A stretch of 64,000 nucleotides of DNA from Acinetobacter calcoaceticus ANC 3811 (lineage in GTDB: Bacteria > Pseudomonadota > Gammaproteobacteria > Pseudomonadales > Moraxellaceae), in contig NZ_KB976986.1 of NCBI RefSeq assembly GCF_000399665.1, positions 1,926,773-1,990,772 on the forward strand. The letters are read 5' to 3'. A model generated the notes under the pieces. That model was not told the DNA's origin. It did no database searches and saw only the letters and a program-made list of their open reading frames with translations. Both the position numbers and the translations under genes were made by a program. This document shows, piece by piece, positions 14,459 to 23,092 of this stretch (position 1 is its first letter; the number at the start of each line of letters is the position of its first letter).

Positions 14459-16888
14459 ATGTCTGAACTTATTATGAATGAAAAAACTGACTTAGAGCCT
14501 CAGGTTCCAAGTGTATTACCACTTTTAGCGTTACGTGATGTAGTGGTCTATCCACACATGCAAATTGCGTTATTCGTGGGTCGTGAACAATCGATCAATG
14601 CAGTTGATGTGGCTCGTAACAGTGACAATTTAGTATTTGTAGTTGCGCAAAAAGATTCGCTTACAGAAGATATTGATCACGATAACCTTTATCAGTACGG
14701 AACTGTCGCTAAGATTGTTCAGGTCGTAAATCATGAGAATGATGAAAACTGTATCAAAGTACTTATTGAAGGGTTACAGCGCTCTAAACTTGAAAAAATT
14801 ATCGATGAAGATAGCTATTTGACGGCTGAACATAGCTTAAGTCCAATGACAATTAACGTAGATAAAGCTACTCAAGAAACTCGTTTACAAGAGTTACGTA
14901 CTTTATTTGCTCAATACGCTGAAGCAAAATTACGTAATGCACGTGAACTGGTTGCAGCTGCTAATAAAATTGAAGACTTACTACAGCTTATGTTCTTCGT
15001 GGCAACACGTGTGCCTCTAAATATTGAAATTAAACAGAAGTTTTTAGAGCACGATGAGTTTGAAGCACATTTGCAAGAACTTATGAGCTACTTGGTAAAT
15101 CAATCTGCTGAACAGCAAATTGAACAAACTTTGCATGACAGCGTAAAACGCCAAATGGAAAAAAACCAACGTGAATACTTTCTAAATGAAAAAATGAAAG
15201 TCATTCAACGTGAACTTTCTGACATGAATGGTGGCGCTGAAGATGACGTTGCTGAAATAGAAAAACGTCTTGCTGAAGCTGATTTACCTGAACACGTACG
15301 TAAAAAAGCTGAAGCTGAGTTCCGTAAGCTTAAAGCAATGCAACCTGCATCTAGTGAAGCAGCTGTTGTACGTAACTATCTAGAAGTAATTTTAGATACG
15401 CCGTGGAATAAGGCGAGCAAAGTCAGTATTAACCTTGCGAAAGCTCAAGAAATTCTTGATACAGATCACTACGGCTTAGATGACGTTAAAGATCGTATTG
15501 TTGAATATTTAGCTGTTCAATCACGTGTTAAAAAACTCAAAGGTCCGATTCTATGTTTAGTAGGTCCTCCTGGTGTAGGTAAAACTTCACTTGGTGAGTC
15601 AGTTGCGAAAGCAACAGGTCGTGAGTTTGTTCGTATGGCACTTGGTGGCGTACGTGACGAAGCTGAGATTCGTGGTCACCGTCGTACTTATATTGGTGCG
15701 ATGCCAGGTAAAATCGTGCAGTCTTTAACAAAAGTTGGCGTGAAGAACCCTCTGTTCTTACTCGACGAAATTGACAAGATGGCACAAGACTACCGTGGCG
15801 ATCCTGCTTCTGCATTGCTTGAAGTATTAGATCCATCACAAAACAGTAAATTCAACGATCACTATTTAGATCTTGATCTTGACCTCTCTGAAGTGATGTT
15901 TATCTGTACTGCAAACAGCATGAATATTCCTGAGGCATTACTTGACCGTATGGAAGTTATTCGTCTACCGGGTTATACCGAAGATGAAAAAGTTAATATT
16001 GCTGAACGTTACCTTGTTCCAAAAGCGATTAAGAACAACGGTCTACGTGCTAAAGAGTTAACAATTCATGAAGAAGCGATTCGTGATATTGTTCAGCGCT
16101 ATACACGTGAAGCTGGTGTACGTAGTTTAGAACGTGAAGTATCTAAAATTGCGCGTAAAGTGGTAAAAGAAGCAGTAAGTAAAAAGTCTAAAAACTTACA
16201 ACTTGATGTGACTTCTGCCAATCTTCCAGAATACTTAGGTCCACATAAGTTTGACTTCGGTATTGCAGAAGAAGAAGCGCAAGTAGGTCGCGTAAACGGT
16301 CTAGCTTGGACATCTGTAGGTGGTGAGTTACTTACCATTGAAGTTGCAGCGGTAAAAGGTAAAGGCAAATTCATTACGACCGGTTCACTTGGTGATGTAA
16401 TGAAAGAATCGATTACTACAGCAATGACTTTAGTACGTACACGTGCCGATGAGCTAGGTATTGAAGCTTCTCGTTTTGAAGAAACTGATGTACACGTTCA
16501 CTTACCAGAAGGTGCAACACCAAAAGATGGCCCATCTGCTGGTTTAGCATTAACAACTGCCCTTGTATCAGCATTTACAGGTATTGCGATTCGTCCGGAT
16601 ATTGCAATGACTGGTGAAACAAGTTTAGGTGGTCGTGCAATGCGTATTGGTGGCTTAAAAGAAAAACTTCTTGCGGCACACCGTGGTGGAATCAAACTTG
16701 TATTTATTCCACAAGATAACGTACGTGATTTGGCAGAAATTCCAGCCAATGTTAAAGAAGGTTTAGAAATCAAAGCTGTGAAAAGTATTGATGACATCTT
16801 GCCTTTAGCATTAGTTTCAATGCCAAAGCCTTTACCTAAAACGCCGATTGTAAAACCGGTGGAAGGTTCAAAAGCAGCACGTCACTAA
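14459..16888 (+). CDS. lon: ATP-dependent protease Lon
   Basis: Lon degrades misfolded and regulatory proteins in the cytoplasm as a hexamer. The 809-residue product has the N-terminal LON substrate domain (VLPLLALRDVVVYPHM), an AAA+ module with Walker A GPPGVGKTS near residue 367 and Walker B FLLDEIDKM. The C-terminal protease has catalytic Ser693 (in PKDGPSAG) and Lys736 (in GGLKEK), the expected 43 residues apart. Length is close to the family (784-810). ATG at 14459 is used because AGGAG lies 5 bases upstream; GTG at 14453 is too close to it. A UUCG hairpin terminator follows. Confidence 0.97.
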   Translation: MSELIMNEKTDLEPQVPSVLPLLALRDVVVYPHMQIALFVGREQSINAVDVARNSDNLVFVVAQKDSLTEDIDHDNLYQYGTVAKIVQVVNHENDENCIKVLIEGLQRSKLEKIIDEDSYLTAEHSLSPMTINVDKATQETRLQELRTLFAQYAEAKLRNARELVAAANKIEDLLQLMFFVATRVPLNIEIKQKFLEHDEFEAHLQELMSYLVNQSAEQQIEQTLHDSVKRQMEKNQREYFLNEKMKVIQRELSDMNGGAEDDVAEIEKRLAEADLPEHVRKKAEAEFRKLKAMQPASSEAAVVRNYLEVILDTPWNKASKVSINLAKAQEILDTDHYGLDDVKDRIVEYLAVQSRVKKLKGPILCLVGPPGVGKTSLGESVAKATGREFVRMALGGVRDEAEIRGHRRTYIGAMPGKIVQSLTKVGVKNPLFLLDEIDKMAQDYRGDPASALLEVLDPSQNSKFNDHYLDLDLDLSEVMFICTANSMNIPEALLDRMEVIRLPGYTEDEKVNIAERYLVPKAIKNNGLRAKELTIHEEAIRDIVQRYTREAGVRSLEREVSKIARKVVKEAVSKKSKNLQLDVTSANLPEYLGPHKFDFGIAEEEAQVGRVNGLAWTSVGGELLTIEVAAVKGKGKFITTGSLGDVMKESITTAMTLVRTRADELGIEASRFEETDVHVHLPEGATPKDGPSAGLALTTALVSAFTGIAIRPDIAMTGETSLGGRAMRIGGLKEKLLAAHRGGIKLVFIPQDNVRDLAEIPANVKEGLEIKAVKSIDDILPLALVSMPKPLPKTPIVKPVEGSKAARH

Positions 16889-16904
16889 TTAAAATACGAA
16901 AAAA

Positions 16905-16928
16905 GAGAGCTTCGGCTCTCTTTTTTTT
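16905..16928 (+). terminator. Terminator after lon
   Basis: GAGAGC-TTCG-GCTCTC followed by eight T, a classic UUCG-capped intrinsic terminator. Confidence 0.95.
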
Positions 16929-17007
16929 GTTACACAATTTGATTGAAAAATATCCAACCATCCTCATAATAGGTATTAAGAGTATTTAATTAAATTAAGT
17001 ATTCTTC

Positions 17008-17043
17008 GTTATCTATTATTTTATAGATAACCTTGTTTTTTTA
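17008..17043 (+). terminator. AT-rich terminator-like hairpin
   Basis: GTTATCTAT pairs perfectly with ATAGATAAC around TATTTT, followed by CTTGTTTTTTTA. With lon already terminated at 16928, it suggests a separate short transcript starting in 16930-17000, or a back-up stop. Confidence 0.5.
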
Positions 17044-17050
17044 TTCTCTA

Positions 17051-17120
17051 TGATCATCTGAACTCCAGACAGGTGATCATTTGATCGCAGTCCAACACAG
17101 TTTTTTGGACTGCGTTTTTT
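17051..17120 (+). ncRNA. Candidate two-hairpin small RNA
   Basis: Two stable stem-loops are spaced by 6 bases. TGATCATCTG (17051-17060) pairs with CAGGTGATCA (17070-17079, one G-U), and CGCAGTCCA (17086-17094) pairs with TGGACTGCG (17106-17114) directly followed by TTTTTT (17115-17120). The second is a textbook Rho-independent terminator although no coding gene needs one here, so a small RNA ending at 17120 is likely. I cannot locate its promoter with certainty. Confidence 0.5.
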
Positions 17121-17194
17121 ATGCCTATTTTACTACCACGAACTTATCTCTTCCTCAGGTATAATGCGCAAGCTGTTTTGAATGAATAGATAAT

Positions 17195-17674
17195 ATGAAA
17201 ATTCGTATTCTGACCATTGGTCAAAAAATGCCTACTTGGGTTCTCACTGGTTTTGAAGATTATTTCAAACGCATCCAACCTTTTGTGCAAACCCAAGTCA
17301 TTGAACTGCCTATGGCCAAACGTGGTAAGAATGATTCAGAAGCAGATATTTTAAAATATTGCCAAATTGAAGGCGAAAGCATTTTAAATGCTTTAAAACC
17401 GAATGAAACTTTAATTGCTCTAGAAGTCGGTGGGCGAGAACTCAGCACAGAAAAGCTGGCTGACACCATGAAACAGTGGATGCTTGAAGGCAATGATATA
17501 GTACTTGCGATTGGTGGCCCAGATGGCTTGTCAGATCAAGTACGTAAAGCTGCTGCATGGCATTGGTCACTCTCAAAACTCACAATGCCCCATCCTTTGG
17601 TACGCGTGTTATTAATTGAGCAACTGTATCGGGCAATGACTATTAATCATAATCATCCCTATCACCGTGCATAA
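17195..17674 (+). CDS. rlmH: 23S rRNA (pseudouridine1915-N3)-methyltransferase RlmH
   Basis: RlmH is a SPOUT-class enzyme that methylates pseudouridine 1915 in helix 69 of 23S rRNA. The 159-residue product has the family start MKIRILTIGQKMPTW and the knotted SAM-site motif AIGGPDGLSDQVR (about residues 105-117). It ends in the conserved EQLYRAMTINHNHPYHRA tail, with length matching E. coli RlmH (155). It stands alone after the lon terminator and the candidate small RNA. TATAAT lies at 17159-17164, about 30 bases upstream of the start. Confidence 0.95.
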   Translation: MKIRILTIGQKMPTWVLTGFEDYFKRIQPFVQTQVIELPMAKRGKNDSEADILKYCQIEGESILNALKPNETLIALEVGGRELSTEKLADTMKQWMLEGNDIVLAIGGPDGLSDQVRKAAAWHWSLSKLTMPHPLVRVLLIEQLYRAMTINHNHPYHRA

Positions 17675-17786
17675 AAACAACAACCGTTTCATTTTAGGAA
17701 CAATCCGTTGAAATCAGGATACTTTTAACATGCCCTGATTTTGGCATAATGACTATTATTCTGCTTTTCAACTCAGGTGCAATGCA

Positions 17787-18563
17787 ATGGAACTACAAAC
17801 CCTTCCTGGACTGTTTATTTCACATGGTTCACCCATGCTTGCACTTGATCCAGAACAAGTAGGACCTGCTCTACATCGTTTAGGTGCAAATCTTCCCACA
17901 CCAAAGGCAATCATTGTGATGTCTGCTCATTGGGAAAGTAAAGCACTTGAAGTATGTATTTCGACACGTCCAGAAACATGGCATGACTTCCGCGGCTTTC
18001 CTAAAGAGTTATATGAAATTCGCTACAGCGCACCTGGACAACCACAACTCGCTGAAGAAATCTTAAAATTACTGGCAGATGCTCATCTTGTGGCACATGC
18101 GAATAGTACGCGCCCTCGTGACCATGGTGTATGGATGCCTCTATTACATATGTATCCTGATGCTGACATACCAGTGGTCGAGATTTCTTTGCCAACCAAT
18201 TTAAGTGCACAAGAAATTTATCGTATAGGGCAAACACTTGCGCCTTTACGGGACAAACAAGTTTTATTGATTGGTTCAGGCAGTATTACCCATAATCTTG
18301 CAGAGTTATCTTGGCAAGGAGACAATTCCAAAGTTCCTGAATGGGCTTCGACTTTTAGAAATGCTGTTGTGAATAAACTTACACATCAAGATTATGATGG
18401 CGTACTGGACTGGCAATCATTGCCCTATGTAAAACGTAATCATCCTACCCTTGAACATTTTGCCCCTTTGTTTTTTGCTATGGGCACAGGCAATCGCTTT
18501 ACGATTGTTCACAGTAGCTTCACAATGGGCTCACTAGGCATGGATATCTATCGTTTTGATTAA
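17787..18563 (+). CDS. DODA-type extradiol ring-cleavage dioxygenase (YgiD-like)
   Basis: The 258-residue cytoplasmic protein belongs to the LigB/DODA superfamily of non-heme iron or zinc enzymes that open catechol rings. Metal-ligand regions are visible: ISHGSPM at residue ~11, SAHWES near 47, RDHGVWMPL near 112 and a Ser-rich GSGSITHNL near 165. E. coli YgiD in this group acts on DOPA. The real substrate here is unknown. It has its own upstream region and ends in a hairpin at 18574; no catabolic genes flank it, so it does not look like part of an aromatic pathway. Confidence 0.88.
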   Translation: MELQTLPGLFISHGSPMLALDPEQVGPALHRLGANLPTPKAIIVMSAHWESKALEVCISTRPETWHDFRGFPKELYEIRYSAPGQPQLAEEILKLLADAHLVAHANSTRPRDHGVWMPLLHMYPDADIPVVEISLPTNLSAQEIYRIGQTLAPLRDKQVLLIGSGSITHNLAELSWQGDNSKVPEWASTFRNAVVNKLTHQDYDGVLDWQSLPYVKRNHPTLEHFAPLFFAMGTGNRFTIVHSSFTMGSLGMDIYRFD

Positions 18564-18573
18564 TTATTAACAA

Positions 18574-18605
18574 ATACCCCGTTTTTCGGGGTATACCATT
18601 ATTTT
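18574..18605 (+). terminator. Hairpin after the dioxygenase gene
   Basis: ATACCCCG pairs with CGGGGTAT around five T; the following T-run is broken (ACCATTATTTTT). Confidence 0.65.
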
Positions 18606-18732
18606 TGTTGAAAATTAGAATAACTTACAAACTTATACATTTTAAAAACCGAAACAATCAAATGTTTACATTTTCTTTTTTTAAGAATGTTTTAAGCTTA
18701 TTGCTGTTGTTTTTTTACTTGAAGTTTTTTAA

Positions 18733-19842
18733 ATGAAAATTAAATATTTAATTCTTGCGTTATTACCTTTTTCTTTGATGGCATGTCAAACAGTTACGAA
18801 TACTCCAGCTCCAATTGTATCTGAGCAACAACAAAACCTTGCGGCCACTTTAGGTGAATATGCTTGGACTTATCAAAATGTAAAAGCTTCTAAACCACTT
18901 ATCCTTAACTTTAATGCAGATAGCAAATTAGCAATCAATACAGGTTGTAATAGTCAAGGCGGTACTTGGAAAGTTGAAGGCAACCAACTTGTTACTTCTA
19001 ACCTTGTTTCAACCATGATGGCTTGCCAAGATGACCTAATGAAACAAGAACAACTTTCTAATAGCATCTTTAATGACGCGAAATTACCAATCGAAATTAG
19101 TAACAATAATGGTCAGGTGATTTTAAGCGTGACAGATAAAACTGGTCAAAAACATATTTTCCAAGGTCAAAAAGCAGTAAATACTCAAGCTTTAACAGAC
19201 TACTCTTGGTCTTATCAGCCTGAAAATACAAAAAAACCTATCGTTCTTAACTTTACCAATGACCGTTTATCGATCGCAACGGGTTGTAACCGCCAAGGAA
19301 CAACTTGGAAAGTTGAAAACAACACCATCGTAACTGCTGATGTAATGTCAACAATGATGGCGTGTGAACCTGCTTTAATGAAACAGGAACAATTTTCTAG
19401 CAGCCTTTTCCAAAAACGTGCGATTCCATTTGAACTCAATACCACAAACGTTGATCAACCAACTCTAACGGTATCTGATGCTCAAGGTCAAAAATATACC
19501 TTTACTGGTAAAATGACACCTGAAGCAAAATATCAATCTGAAGGAAAAACTGTTTTCCTAGAAGTTGCTCCACAAACTAAATCATGTACTGGTGTTGCCC
19601 CACAAACTTGTATGCAAGTTCGTGAAATTAAATATGATGACAAAGGCGTTAAAACTTACGCTGACAAAAACTGGTCATTATATTATGGCCAAATTGAAGG
19701 TTTTGAACACAATCCAGATCAACGCGTAATTTTACGTGTAAAACGTTTTGAAGTGAAAAACCCAGCAGCAGACCAATCTAGTCAAGCTGATGTATTAGAT
19801 ATGGTTGTTGAACAAGAACTAGTTAAAAAACCTAAAAAATAA
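18733..19842 (+). CDS. Lipoprotein with two META domains and a DUF4377 domain
   Basis: The 369-residue product has a lipoprotein signal with lipobox LMAC (Cys18). Two homologous META/HslJ-type domains follow, about residues 40-140 and 152-255. Each has a Y-x-W opening, LxFxxDxxLxIxTGCN, then GTWKVE and STMMACExxLMKQEQ. The C-terminal ~100 residues (KTVFLEVAPQTKSCTGVAPQTCMQVREI onward) match the DUF4377 pattern often fused to META domains. META proteins are linked to heat or novobiocin resistance and envelope stress, but no mechanism is established. The internal duplication is clear. A shared bidirectional terminator separates it from convergent gdhA. Confidence 0.85.
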   Translation: MKIKYLILALLPFSLMACQTVTNTPAPIVSEQQQNLAATLGEYAWTYQNVKASKPLILNFNADSKLAINTGCNSQGGTWKVEGNQLVTSNLVSTMMACQDDLMKQEQLSNSIFNDAKLPIEISNNNGQVILSVTDKTGQKHIFQGQKAVNTQALTDYSWSYQPENTKKPIVLNFTNDRLSIATGCNRQGTTWKVENNTIVTADVMSTMMACEPALMKQEQFSSSLFQKRAIPFELNTTNVDQPTLTVSDAQGQKYTFTGKMTPEAKYQSEGKTVFLEVAPQTKSCTGVAPQTCMQVREIKYDDKGVKTYADKNWSLYYGQIEGFEHNPDQRVILRVKRFEVKNPAADQSSQADVLDMVVEQELVKKPKK

Positions 19843-19853
19843 GTTTTTAGACT

Positions 19854-19889
19854 AAAAAAAATCCGATGCTTTTGCATCGGATTTTTTAT
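19854..19889. terminator. Bidirectional terminator, META lipoprotein / gdhA
   Basis: ATCCGATGC-TTTT-GCATCGGAT flanked by an A-run and a T-run. Confidence 0.93.
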
Positions 19890-19897
19890 TTCTATTT

Positions 19898-21241
19898 TTA
19901 GAAAATACCTTGAGCAAGCATTGCATCAGCTACTTTTACAAAACCTGCAATATTGGCACCATCAACATAGTTAACAGTACCATCTTCTTTAGTACCGTAT
20001 CTTACACAATTGGCATGAATGTCTTTCATGATTGCATGTAAGCGTTCATCAACCTCAGCATGTGTCCAGCTTAAACGAATTGCATTTTGAGACATTTCTA
20101 AACCAGACGTTGCAACACCACCAGCATTAGATGCTTTTCCTGGCGCATACAAAATTTTAGCTTCGATGAAGTATTCAACTGCTTCAAGTGTAGATGGCAT
20201 ATTTGCGCCTTCAGCCACACAAATTACACCATTTGCAATAAGCGTTTTAGCATCTTCACCTGTTAATTCATTTTGCGTAGCACATGGTAAAGCAATATCG
20301 ACAGGAATATGCCAAGGCGTTTTTCCTTCAAAATATTCAAAACCATGTTTAGAAGCAAACTCGGAAATACGACCACGCTTAACGTTTTTAAGATTCATGA
20401 CTTCAACAAGCAACTCATCTGTAAAACCATTTTTTACATAAACTGTGCCGTTAGAGTCAGATAAAGTAACAACTTTTGCCCCTAGGAACATGGCCTTCTC
20501 TGCTGCATATTGTGCAACGTTACCAGAGCCAGATACTGAAACAGTTTTACCAGCAAAAGATTGTCCACGTGCTTTGAGCATTTCCTCTGCAAAATAAACC
20601 GTACCATAGCCAGTTGCTTCAGGACGCATTAAGCTACCACCAAATGAAATTCCCTTACCGGTAAAGACACAAGCGGTGTCATTACTCAGCTTTTTCATCA
20701 TACCTGCCATATAACCGACTTCACGCGCACCCACACCAATATCTCCCGCAGGAATATCAGTATTTGGTCCTAAATGACGATAAAGCTCAATGATTAATGC
20801 CTGACAGAATCGCATAATTTCAGCATCAGATTTGCCTTTAGGATCGAAATCTGAACCACCTTTTCCCCCACCCATTGGTAAGGTGGTAAGTGAGTTTTTA
20901 AAAGTCTGCTCAAAACCTAAAAATTTTAAAATTGATAGATTGACTGATGGGTGGAAACGCATTCCCCCTTTGAATGGACCAATTGCTGAATTGTATTGAA
21001 CACGGAAAGCTCGGTTAACTTGAGTCTGACCTTGATCATCCATCCATGAAACACGAAATTGAATCACACGCTCTGGTTCAACTAAGCGTTCCAACAAACC
21101 CTGCTCTGCATATTCCGGATTTTTTTCAATAAAAGGCCACAAACTCGTCATGACTTCTTCGACAGCTTGCAAAAATTCAGGTTGATGCGGATCACGCGCT
21201 TGCACGTAATTCAGGAATTCATTCAGGTTGTTATATTTCAA
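19898..21241 (-). CDS. gdhA: NADP-specific glutamate dehydrogenase
   Basis: GdhA makes glutamate from 2-oxoglutarate and ammonia. The product closely follows E. coli GdhA: ERLVEPERVIQFRV, FKGGMRFHPSVNLSILKFLGFEQ, PMGGGKGGSDFDPKGKSD (catalytic Lys), DIPAGDIGVGAREVGYM and the NADP domain with VSGSGNVAQYA. I chose TTG at 21241 because GAGGA lies 7 bases upstream and it gives exactly 447 residues, the E. coli length. Upstream in-frame ATGs at 21301, 21298 and 21286 have no ribosome site and would add a Cys/Tyr-rich stretch not in the family. Monocistronic with a shared terminator. Confidence 0.94.
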   Translation of the reverse strand: MKYNNLNEFLNYVQARDPHQPEFLQAVEEVMTSLWPFIEKNPEYAEQGLLERLVEPERVIQFRVSWMDDQGQTQVNRAFRVQYNSAIGPFKGGMRFHPSVNLSILKFLGFEQTFKNSLTTLPMGGGKGGSDFDPKGKSDAEIMRFCQALIIELYRHLGPNTDIPAGDIGVGAREVGYMAGMMKKLSNDTACVFTGKGISFGGSLMRPEATGYGTVYFAEEMLKARGQSFAGKTVSVSGSGNVAQYAAEKAMFLGAKVVTLSDSNGTVYVKNGFTDELLVEVMNLKNVKRGRISEFASKHGFEYFEGKTPWHIPVDIALPCATQNELTGEDAKTLIANGVICVAEGANMPSTLEAVEYFIEAKILYAPGKASNAGGVATSGLEMSQNAIRLSWTHAEVDERLHAIMKDIHANCVRYGTKEDGTVNYVDGANIAGFVKVADAMLAQGIF

Positions 21242-21573
21242 TGCACGGTCCTCAGCATAGTAATGAATTAAATTGGTGCAATACATTATTAAATGCATCA
21301 TTTAGCAGCAAAATATTAAATCCCTTTCCATCAATTTTAACAATAGTTATTTTAAATTATTTTATTCACCTTAATTATCAAAAACTTATTTTTAGAAAAA
21401 CTACTTAAAAATAAGAAATAGTCATTTAACTTTTCACTTTTATTGATCTATTATTGTGCAATATTGGCGACATTTTAGGTCAATTAAAAACCCGATAAAT
21501 TCGTTAAAATCCATTGACCTTACTTAGGTTTTTCTTCATTATCGCATCGTTTTAACCAAGCTATTTGCCCACT
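21242..21573. other. Divergent promoter region gdhA / rnfB
   Basis: AT-rich, 332 bases, no gene seen. On the plus strand TTGACC (21514-21519) and CATTAT (21537-21542) with a 17-base spacer could drive rnfB-nth. The gdhA ribosome site GAGGA is at its left edge. No clear gdhA promoter was identified. Confidence 0.4.
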
Positions 21574-22365
21574 ATGAATTCATCTATTTCTCTCATACGC
21601 GAGATTGATGCGTTATTACCACAAACACAATGTGGTCTATGTGGACATCGTGATGGATGTCTACCCTACGCAAAGTCGATTGCTGAAGGTGAAGAAGCAA
21701 ATAAATGTGTTCCAGGTGGACAACCTGTTGCTGATGCACTCGCAAATCTATTAAATCGCTCCCCATTAATTGCTGAAAGTAGCGTGTGGCCTATACAAAC
21801 AGATGGTCGCCCACAGCGAATGAAAGCAATTATTCGTGAAGATGAATGTATTGGCTGTACCAAATGTATTAGTGCTTGTCCTGTAGATGCTATTATTGGC
21901 AGTGGTAAGCTCATGCATACCATCTTGACCGACTTATGTACGGGTTGTGAGCTATGCATTCCACCGTGTCCCGTAGATTGCATTGATTTGGTTGAGGACA
22001 CACAAGCCTTACCAAATGAACAACAGCGTAACGCAGAGCAAGATGATTTAAGACAACGCTATTACGCACATATTCAACGTGAAGAAAAGCGTCGCAGTCA
22101 CCGTAAAGGGCCTGTAGTACGCGCTGAAATTGATACTCAACTGTTTGCGCAGTTTTCTCAGGCACTTGATGAATTACCTTCAATTGAACTCATTGAGAAA
22201 TCTAAAGAAACTGCGCCAACTGATGCTAAAACTACAATTGAGTTAGCTAAAATTCGTACACAAATTAAGAAACTGGAAAAACAGTTAAGTGTACGTGAAG
22301 ATGCTAAAAAACGTCTTCAACTCGAAGAACTACAACAGCAACTCATGCAACTACAGGAGGTCTGA
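21574..22365 (+). CDS. rnfB: Orphan RnfB-like iron-sulfur protein
   Basis: The 263-residue protein has an RnfB-type cluster motif (Cys20, Cys23, Cys29, Cys45, in [15 protein letters not shown]...KCVPGG). Two ferredoxin 4Fe-4S motifs follow (Cys92/95/98/102 and Cys122/125/128/132). In Rnf/Rsx complexes RnfB passes electrons to the membrane. Two differences stand out: there is no N-terminal membrane helix, and the last ~60 residues form a Lys/Glu/Gln-rich coiled coil. No rnfA, C, D, G or E is nearby; only nth follows, at zero distance, as it does after rnf operons elsewhere. It looks like a relic put to a soluble use. The start is ATG at 21574. Confidence 0.88.
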   Translation: MNSSISLIREIDALLPQTQCGLCGHRDGCLPYAKSIAEGEEANKCVPGGQPVADALANLLNRSPLIAESSVWPIQTDGRPQRMKAIIREDECIGCTKCISACPVDAIIGSGKLMHTILTDLCTGCELCIPPCPVDCIDLVEDTQALPNEQQRNAEQDDLRQRYYAHIQREEKRRSHRKGPVVRAEIDTQLFAQFSQALDELPSIELIEKSKETAPTDAKTTIELAKIRTQIKKLEKQLSVREDAKKRLQLEELQQQLMQLQEV

Positions 22366-23055
22366 ATGGCTGTCAAAAATATGACGAAAAAGCAGATTCA
22401 AATTTTCTTTGAACGCCTTCGTGAACAACGGCCCTCTCCTCAAACCGAGTTAAAATATTCATCTTCTTTTGAGTTACTCATTGCAGTTATGCTGTCAGCT
22501 CAAGCGACCGATGTGAGTGTAAATAAGGCAACTGATAAACTTTACCCTGTGGCTAATACAGCCGAGAAAATCTACAACTTGGGCGTAGATGGGTTAAAGG
22601 AATATATTAAAACTATTGGCCTTTACAACGCGAAAGCTGAAAATGTTATTAAGACCTGCAAGATTTTAATGGAGCAATTTAACGGCGAAGTTCCAAGCAA
22701 CAGAAAAGATTTGGAAGCTTTACCAGGCGTTGGACGTAAAACCGCAAATGTTGTTTTAAATACAGCTTTTGGACAACCGACTATGGCTGTCGATACCCAT
22801 ATTTTCCGAGTGGGAAATCGAACTGGCTTAGCCGTAGGTAAAAATGTACTTGAAGTTGAGCATCGCTTAATTAAGGTCATTCCTAAAGAATTTATTTTAG
22901 ATTCACATCACTGGCTCATATTACATGGCCGTTATTGTTGTATCGCTCGTAAACCGAAATGTGCTGAATGTGTAGTTGCAGATGTTTGCAACTGGCCTGA
23001 TCGCTTTGAATTTGGTGCACAAAAGCAAATTGCTATTAAAAATATTGAAGCTTAA
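22366..23055 (+). CDS. nth: Endonuclease III
   Basis: Nth removes oxidised pyrimidines and nicks the abasic site in base-excision repair. The 229-residue product has the helix-hairpin-helix LPGVGRKTANVV with catalytic Lys125, Asp143 in the AVDTHIFRV stretch, and a 4Fe-4S loop Cys192-x6-Cys199-x2-Cys202-x5-Cys208. The ATG follows the rnfB stop with no gap and uses AGGAGG inside rnfB, so the two are translationally linked. E. coli Nth is 211 residues; the extra residues here are at both ends. Confidence 0.96.
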   Translation: MAVKNMTKKQIQIFFERLREQRPSPQTELKYSSSFELLIAVMLSAQATDVSVNKATDKLYPVANTAEKIYNLGVDGLKEYIKTIGLYNAKAENVIKTCKILMEQFNGEVPSNRKDLEALPGVGRKTANVVLNTAFGQPTMAVDTHIFRVGNRTGLAVGKNVLEVEHRLIKVIPKEFILDSHHWLILHGRYCCIARKPKCAECVVADVCNWPDRFEFGAQKQIAIKNIEA

Positions 23056-23092
23056 AAATATGGTTGGGTATAGATAATATACCCAGTCAATC

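Noticed and set aside
15537..15839. Open frames on the minus strand inside lon
   Set aside because: They mirror the lon coding frame and give Arg/His/Ser-rich, low-sense translations.
17051..17120. Treating the hairpins as a second lon terminator
   Set aside because: lon already has a strong UUCG terminator at 16905-16928, so a separate transcript is the better reading.
21241..21301. ATG starts upstream of gdhA
   Set aside because: No ribosome site; they would add 20 residues absent from the family, while TTG at 21241 has GAGGA.
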